A stretch of DNA of 18,153 nt, taken from JBBIJH01 sp037446075 (GTDB lineage Bacteria > Bacteroidota > Ignavibacteria > UBA10030 > JAHEZR01). The position numbers and the translations under genes were made by a program. The DNA is taken from positions 1 through 18,153 of the forward strand of contig JBBIJH010000045.1 in the NCBI GenBank assembly GCA_037446075.1, in the 5' to 3' direction. The notes under the pieces were generated by a model. That model worked only from the letters and a program-made list of their open reading frames with translations, had not been told where the DNA came from and did not search any database. Below are positions 14,283 through 18,153 of this stretch, piece by piece. Each line of letters opens with the position of its first letter. Position 1 is the stretch's first letter.

Positions 14283-15581
14283 ATGAATATCGGCGTCATC
14301 GGAACCGGATATGTGGGGTTGGTCGTCGGCACATGCTTTGCAGAAAGCGGGAACGACGTCATCTGCGTGGATGTTGATCGAGAGAAGACGCAGATGCTAA
14401 GAAAAGGGATCGTCCCGATTTACGAACCACAATTGGAAGAGCTTGTCCGCCGGAATCTGAAGGAAAGGCGTCTCCGTTTCACAACGGAGCTGGCAGAAGC
14501 GGTCGACCAGTCGCGACTAATCTTCCTTGCTCTACCGACGCCGTCGGATCATGATGGAAGTGCGGATCTGAGTCTTGTCTTTGACGTGGCGAGAAAAATC
14601 GCCAGAAGAATGAAAGACCCTAAGATCATCGTGACGAAAAGTACAGTCCCGGTTGGCACCACTGACCAGTTGCGAGAGATCATGAAGGAGGAGACAAAGG
14701 TTCCTTTCGAAGTAGTGGCGAATCCCGAATTCTTGAAAGAGGGCGCTGCGGTGCATGACTTCTTGTATCCGGAGCGTGTGATCATTGGCACACGGAGCAA
14801 AGAGGCCATCAAGACCCTTCACGATCTTTATGCACCCTTCCTGCGGACGACGGACCGCTTCATCGTAATGGATGAGCGGAGTGCAGAGCTGACGAAGTAT
14901 GCGGCAAACTCATTTCTTGCGACAAAAATATCTTTCATGAACGAGATTGCTAACCTCTGCGAGCGGGTCGGCGCGGATATCAATCTTGTTCGCCTGGGGA
15001 TCGGAAGCGATACTCGGATTGGCCCACATTTTCTTTTTGCAGGAGTTGGCTATGGAGGCTCGTGCTTTCCCAAGGACGTGAAGGCCCTGAAGAATACGGC
15101 TGAAATCCATGGATATGATTTCAAAATCTTGAAGGCTGTCGATGAAGTGAATGCCCAACAGCAACTCGTTCTCGTAGAGAAACTGAAGAAACATTTCAAG
15201 GGGGACCTGCAGAATAGAATCATTGCTGTCTGGGGACTTTCCTACAAGCCGCGAACGGATGACCTCCGCGATGCACCCTCGCTTGTTATCATTTCGAGTC
15301 TGAAGGAGCTCGGAGCAAAGGTTCACGCACACGATCCAGTCGCGATGAAGAATGCAAAGAAGCTTCTCGGGACGAGCGTCCGGTTCTTTGAAAATTATTA
15401 TGACTCTCTGAAAGGAGCCGATGCTCTTGTCGTCGTGACGGAGTGGAACGAATTTCGTCGGCCGGATTTTGACCGCATGAAACGGCTTATGAGGACCCCT
15501 GCAGTCTTCGACGGGCGGAATATCTACGACCCCAAGGAAATGCGGGCTCGTGGTTTTTCCTACTACGGAATCGGTCGCTGA
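14283..15581 (+). CDS. ugd: UDP-glucose 6-dehydrogenase
   Basis: Oxidises UDP-glucose to UDP-glucuronate with two NAD+ in the cytosol, supplying glucuronate and derived sugars for polysaccharide or LPS. The 432-residue protein has the Rossmann GTGYVG (7-12) with acidic Asp30/Asp32 for NAD, TVPVGTT (121-127), NPEFLKEG (148-155), the KYAANSFLATKISFMNE helix with Lys205 and Asn209, and the catalytic Cys261 in GYGGSCFPKD. The UDP-binding C-terminal domain begins near WGLSYKPRTDDLRDAPS. The same fold serves related UDP-/GDP-sugar dehydrogenases, so sugar specificity is probable rather than certain. GAGAAAG lies about 10 bases before the ATG. No glycosyltransferases are in the window. Confidence 0.93.
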   Translation: MNIGVIGTGYVGLVVGTCFAESGNDVICVDVDREKTQMLRKGIVPIYEPQLEELVRRNLKERRLRFTTELAEAVDQSRLIFLALPTPSDHDGSADLSLVFDVARKIARRMKDPKIIVTKSTVPVGTTDQLREIMKEETKVPFEVVANPEFLKEGAAVHDFLYPERVIIGTRSKEAIKTLHDLYAPFLRTTDRFIVMDERSAELTKYAANSFLATKISFMNEIANLCERVGADINLVRLGIGSDTRIGPHFLFAGVGYGGSCFPKDVKALKNTAEIHGYDFKILKAVDEVNAQQQLVLVEKLKKHFKGDLQNRIIAVWGLSYKPRTDDLRDAPSLVIISSLKELGAKVHAHDPVAMKNAKKLLGTSVRFFENYYDSLKGADALVVVTEWNEFRRPDFDRMKRLMRTPAVFDGRNIYDPKEMRARGFSYYGIGR

Positions 15582-15608
15582 TTCCCCTTGTTTTTCACTC
15601 GATTTCAG

Positions 15609-15628
15609 AGATGTGAAGTCAAACATCT
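15609..15628 (+). other. Inverted repeat just before the beta-barrel gene
   Basis: AGATGT (15609-15614) and ACATCT (15623-15628) are perfectly complementary around an 8-base loop, ending 4 bases before the ATG at 15633, which has no obvious Shine-Dalgarno. If formed in mRNA it would cover the ribosome entry site. A 6-bp repeat may be chance. Confidence 0.3.
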
Positions 15629-15632
15629 GCGT

Positions 15633-16322
15633 ATGGACCGACGCCTATTTGTCCTTGGCCTTCTTTTAGTTCTCCAAACCCCGGAAGGACTCCTCTCCCA
15701 AGAGGTGAGGGTGAGGAAGCCCCTTGCGTTTTCCGCGGGCATGGGTGCAACCTATGTGAATGCGTTCGATGTGGTCGACTATATCAACCAATTCGCAGCG
15801 ACGAGTGGCCGGGTCGGTGATTTCGGCACCGCGGTTGAGTTTTTCGCTGCCCCGGAGCTCTCTTTCGACTCTGGTTTTGGAATCAAGCTGGAATACGCTT
15901 ACCTGCTCAAACAGTACACGATTGCTGGGCCGCTTCCTGGGAACTTTGAGTTCTCTTACCATACCCACATGCCGACGGCCGCACTCTTTTACCGACTTGA
16001 AGGAAATGCCTTCTATGTGAAGTATGGTGCAGGGCTGGGATATCACGTCGGGAAGTTCACTCGACGGGATCCAAATTCGGGAACGGAGGGACGCTATTCG
16101 AGCGGCGGAATCGGATTCAAATTGGAATTAATGGGGAATACCGCGTTTGGAGAATCTCTGTACGGACTAATCGGAGGTGATCTGCGGCTTGATTTCATTG
16201 GAAAGCTGAAAGACGATGCTGGAAGAGCGCTCGAAGTCCGCCGTCTGAATGGGGCGATGGACCCCGTGAGACTTCGGTTTGCAAGCGCGGGTATCAAGTT
16301 CGGACTGATCTACTTCTTCTGA
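15633..16322 (+). CDS. Predicted outer-membrane beta-barrel protein of unknown function
   Basis: I do not recognise a family. From the ATG at 15633 the protein has 229 residues: an N-terminal signal peptide (about 1-23, RRLFVLGLLLVLQ core), then alternating polar/aromatic strands rich in Gly, Tyr and Phe (AFSAGMGATYVNAFDVVDY, FGIKLEYAYLL, FYVKYGAGLGYHVG, GGIGFKLELMGNTAFGESLYGLIGGDLRLDF). The C-terminal strand LRFASAGIKFGLIYFF ends in Phe, the usual BAM-recognition signal. It resembles small eight-strand barrels in size. An in-frame TTG at 15588 is less likely since it would put 15 residues before the signal peptide. Its stop overlaps the uppP ATG (TGATG). A small hairpin (15609-15628) sits just before the start. 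Confidence 0.7.
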   Translation: MDRRLFVLGLLLVLQTPEGLLSQEVRVRKPLAFSAGMGATYVNAFDVVDYINQFAATSGRVGDFGTAVEFFAAPELSFDSGFGIKLEYAYLLKQYTIAGPLPGNFEFSYHTHMPTAALFYRLEGNAFYVKYGAGLGYHVGKFTRRDPNSGTEGRYSSGGIGFKLELMGNTAFGESLYGLIGGDLRLDFIGKLKDDAGRALEVRRLNGAMDPVRLRFASAGIKFGLIYFF

Positions 16323-17152
16323 TGACATTCCTCGAAGCGGCGGTACTCGGACTTGTCCAAGGGCTTACAGAGTTTCTTCCTATCAGCAGCACTGCGCACC
16401 TGCGACTCGTACCAGCGTTGTTGGGATGGAGGGATCCCGGCGCAGCCAGTTCGGCGATTATTCAGCTCGGGACGACGGTGGCTGTGGTGGCATTTTTCAG
16501 GCGCGAGCTGACGGGGATCCTGAAGGCTTTCCTCCGTGGAATCTTCACCGGGAAGCCCTTTGCGGAGATGGAGGCACGTCTGGGATGGTATATCGGTCTT
16601 GGGACAATTCCCGTTGGGATCTGTGGCGTGATGTTGAAGGAGTTCATCGAGACTTCTGCTCGATCCCTGTATTTAATTGCGGCCAGCTTAATCGTTCTCG
16701 CATTAGTGTTATACGTCGCTGAGCGGTTTTCGAGATTTCAGCGAACCATCCATTCCATTAAACTGATCGACTGTCTTATTGTTGGGCTTGCACAGGCTGT
16801 GGCGTTGATCCCTGGCTCATCACGGTCAGGGACAACTCTGACCGCGGGTTTTTTCTTGGGCTTCACTCGTGAGGCGGCGGCGAGGTTTTCTTTCCTGTTG
16901 AGCGTCCCGGCTGTCGTGGCTAGCGGTCTGTTTGAATTGTACGACATCCGCCATAGCCTCAGTGGGGTCAGCGCCATGAACTTAGCGATCGCCACAGTGG
17001 TCTCTGCGGCGAGCGGCTTCGCAACAATCGCTTTTCTTCTTCGGTATCTCAGGACGCACAACACCTATGTCTTCATCTTCTATCGATTGCTTATCGGTGT
17101 TCTGATCTTTTTCTTATTGGCGTCGCGGCTCATCCCCAGCGGGCCGCCATAA
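16322..17152 (+). CDS. uppP: Undecaprenyl-diphosphatase (UppP/BacA)
   Basis: Dephosphorylates C55 undecaprenyl diphosphate to recycle the carrier lipid for peptidoglycan and other surface glycans; integral membrane enzyme, also linked to bacitracin resistance. The 276-residue protein has both family signatures: QGLTEFLPISSTAHL (13-27, with catalytic-side Glu17) and PGSSRSGTT (164-172, with Arg168), plus about seven to eight hydrophobic segments. The ATG shares one base with the preceding stop (TGATG), so translation is probably coupled. The usual Gly before His26 in the first signature is Ala here. Placement after ugd and an envelope protein fits surface-glycan metabolism. Confidence 0.96.
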   Translation: MTFLEAAVLGLVQGLTEFLPISSTAHLRLVPALLGWRDPGAASSAIIQLGTTVAVVAFFRRELTGILKAFLRGIFTGKPFAEMEARLGWYIGLGTIPVGICGVMLKEFIETSARSLYLIAASLIVLALVLYVAERFSRFQRTIHSIKLIDCLIVGLAQAVALIPGSSRSGTTLTAGFFLGFTREAAARFSFLLSVPAVVASGLFELYDIRHSLSGVSAMNLAIATVVSAASGFATIAFLLRYLRTHNTYVFIFYRLLIGVLIFFLLASRLIPSGPP

Positions 17153-17171
17153 CATTTACAATCGAATCAAA

Positions 17172-17179
17172 AAGGAGGG
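17172..17179 (+). promoter_or_regulatory. Strong Shine-Dalgarno site of the cyclophilin gene
   Basis: AAGGAGGG lies 6 bases before the ATG at 17186, the best ribosome binding site in the window. It decides that start over an in-frame TTG at 17180. Confidence 0.85.
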
Positions 17180-17185
17180 TTGCTC

Positions 17186-17755
17186 ATGTTTTCTAATATT
17201 CTTTGTTTTTCTCTCTCGGTTCTGATCAGTGCGATGATTCAGCAACAGAAAAAGCAGCCCAAGGAGGTAGCCGTCATAGAAACAGAATTTGGGAAGATCG
17301 TTTTTGAATTACTGTCGGATGTAGCTCCGAAGCATGTAGCGAATTTCAAGAAGCTCGCCTCTTCTGGCTTCTATGACAGCACGACGTTCCATCGTGTTAT
17401 ACCGGGCTTTATGATTCAAGGCGGAGATCCCAACTCGAAAGACGAGGATCGATCCAATGACGGATTGGGTCAGCCAGGGCAGCCCACAGTCCCGGCCGAG
17501 TTCAGCAAATTGAACCACAAGCGCGGAATCGTCTCGGCGGCACGGCGTGCAAATGATATCAATAGCGCGACGAGCCAGTTCTTCATTTGTGTCGCGGACG
17601 CTCCCCACCTGGACGGTCAATATAGTATCTTCGGAAGAGTGATTGAAGGAATGGACGTTGTCGACACCATCGTAAAGGTCCCGCGGGATCAGCATGACAA
17701 CCCCCTCAGAAAAGTGATCATGAAAAAAGTCTACATAAAGAAATTGACGAAGTGA
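17186..17755 (+). CDS. Cyclophilin-type peptidyl-prolyl cis-trans isomerase, probably exported
   Basis: Catalyses cis-trans isomerisation of Xaa-Pro bonds during folding. The 189-residue protein opens with a hydrophobic stretch (about 4-18) that could be a signal peptide or anchor, so a periplasmic site is likely. The cyclophilin domain (about 28-187) holds FHRVIPGFMIQGGDP with catalytic Arg70, Phe75-Met76 and Gln78 region, SATSQFFI (128-135), and APHLDGQYSIFGRV. His141 stands where human CypA has Trp121, as in many bacterial forms, which usually lowers cyclosporin sensitivity. The start is fixed by AAGGAGGG upstream. Its stop overlaps the next gene's start (GTGA). Confidence 0.93.
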   Translation: MFSNILCFSLSVLISAMIQQQKKQPKEVAVIETEFGKIVFELLSDVAPKHVANFKKLASSGFYDSTTFHRVIPGFMIQGGDPNSKDEDRSNDGLGQPGQPTVPAEFSKLNHKRGIVSAARRANDINSATSQFFICVADAPHLDGQYSIFGRVIEGMDVVDTIVKVPRDQHDNPLRKVIMKKVYIKKLTK

Positions 17756-18153
17756 ACAAGAGGGCGAAATCATCCCAGGAGTTTCATACATCTCTCCGTC
17801 GTGGAGAAGTCGCTCCTGTCTACTTCTTCGTAGGTGAGGAGGATTTCCTCATCGAAGAGGCTCTCGAGGCTCTGCGCAGTGAGGTTTTGAGGGACGGGAT
17901 GAAGGAGTTCAATCTCGATGTGCTCTACGGGAATGAGGCCGATGGCCGGGAGGTTGTTCTTCGTGCCATCTCATTTCCGATGATGGCTGAGCGGAGGTTG
18001 GTGGTCGTGAGGGATTTCGAGCGACTCTCGGAGAAAGAAGCCCTTTATTCCTACCTGGAGAACCCGTCGGTGAGCACCGTCTTGGTTCTGGTCTCCGGCA
18101 AGGAGGATCGACTTGTGGAGGAGAATGCGGCTGTCGTGAAGTTTAATCGGATC
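17752..18153 (+). CDS. holA: DNA polymerase III delta subunit (partial, 3' end outside window)
   Basis: HolA is the clamp-loader wrench that opens the beta sliding clamp. The reading frame from GTG 17752 runs open to the window end (134 codons). It has the typical HolA opening, with a short Lys/Arg-rich lead, PVYFFVGEEDFLIEEALEALR (about 25-45), FNLDVLYG, then SFPMMAERRLVVVRDFERL (about 81-99) and VLVLVSGKEDRL. These match the N-terminal AAA+-like domain; some 200 residues are missing. The GTG overlaps the cyclophilin stop by 4 bases; no strong ribosome site is present, so translation may be coupled to the gene before it. Confidence 0.9.
   Translation, partial: MNKRAKSSQEFHTSLRRGEVAPVYFFVGEEDFLIEEALEALRSEVLRDGMKEFNLDVLYGNEADGREVVLRAISFPMMAERRLVVVRDFERLSEKEALYSYLENPSVSTVLVLVSGKEDRLVEENAAVVKFNRI

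Noticed and set aside
14910..15626. 238-codon open frame on the minus strand opposite ugd
   Set aside because: Antisense to the UDP-glucose dehydrogenase with its intact catalytic Cys; no motif of its own.

Overview
The window is a compact chromosomal housekeeping region from a Gram-negative bacterium. The envelope is double-membraned: there is a lolA carrier gene, a probable outer-membrane beta-barrel protein that ends in Phe, and a signal-peptide-bearing cyclophilin. Gene content and order (hrcA-grpE-dnaJ without dnaK; rng, tal, gcvT, comB, ftsK, lolA in a row) suggest a member of the Chlorobi/Ignavibacteria side of the FCB group. The best promoters are of sigma-70 type and several genes have strong Shine-Dalgarno sites, which argues against Bacteroidetes proper. 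This placement is an inference and was not tested by any search.

Left arm (1-5290, all minus strand). A probable single operon reads leftward from a promoter at 5262-5290: hrcA (heat-shock repressor, TTG start), grpE, dnaJ, a comEA-like helix-hairpin-helix gene, a divergent pilM-like gene, rsmD (16S rRNA methyltransferase) and coaD (cut by the left edge). Gaps are 3-35 bases, with one 4-base overlap. No CIRCE operator is visible before hrcA.

Centre (5291-5882). A second sigma-70 promoter at 5333-5361 faces the other way and probably transcribes tRNA-Ala(CGC) and then the SRP RNA. The SRP RNA carries an extra 10-bp GGAA-capped hairpin in its 3' strand. A possible 10-codon leader peptide with a strong ribosome binding site lies just before rng.

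Right arm (5883-18153, all plus strand). RNase G (rng), a small transaldolase, glycine-cleavage T protein (gcvT), a ComB-family phosphatase, ftsK, lolA, a UPF0104 flippase-like membrane protein, UDP-glucose 6-dehydrogenase, an unrecognised outer-membrane protein, undecaprenyl-diphosphatase (uppP), an exported cyclophilin, and holA (cut by the right edge). Genes from ftsK to uppP mostly serve envelope and division; many are separated by under 30 bases or overlap.

I see no mobile element, CRISPR array, prophage or defence system, and no gap over 300 bases without a gene. The best candidates for something undescribed are the SRP RNA hairpin, the CIRCE-less hrcA promoter with a palindrome on its -10 box, the pilM-like protein with degenerate nucleotide-binding motifs, and the rng leader ORF.
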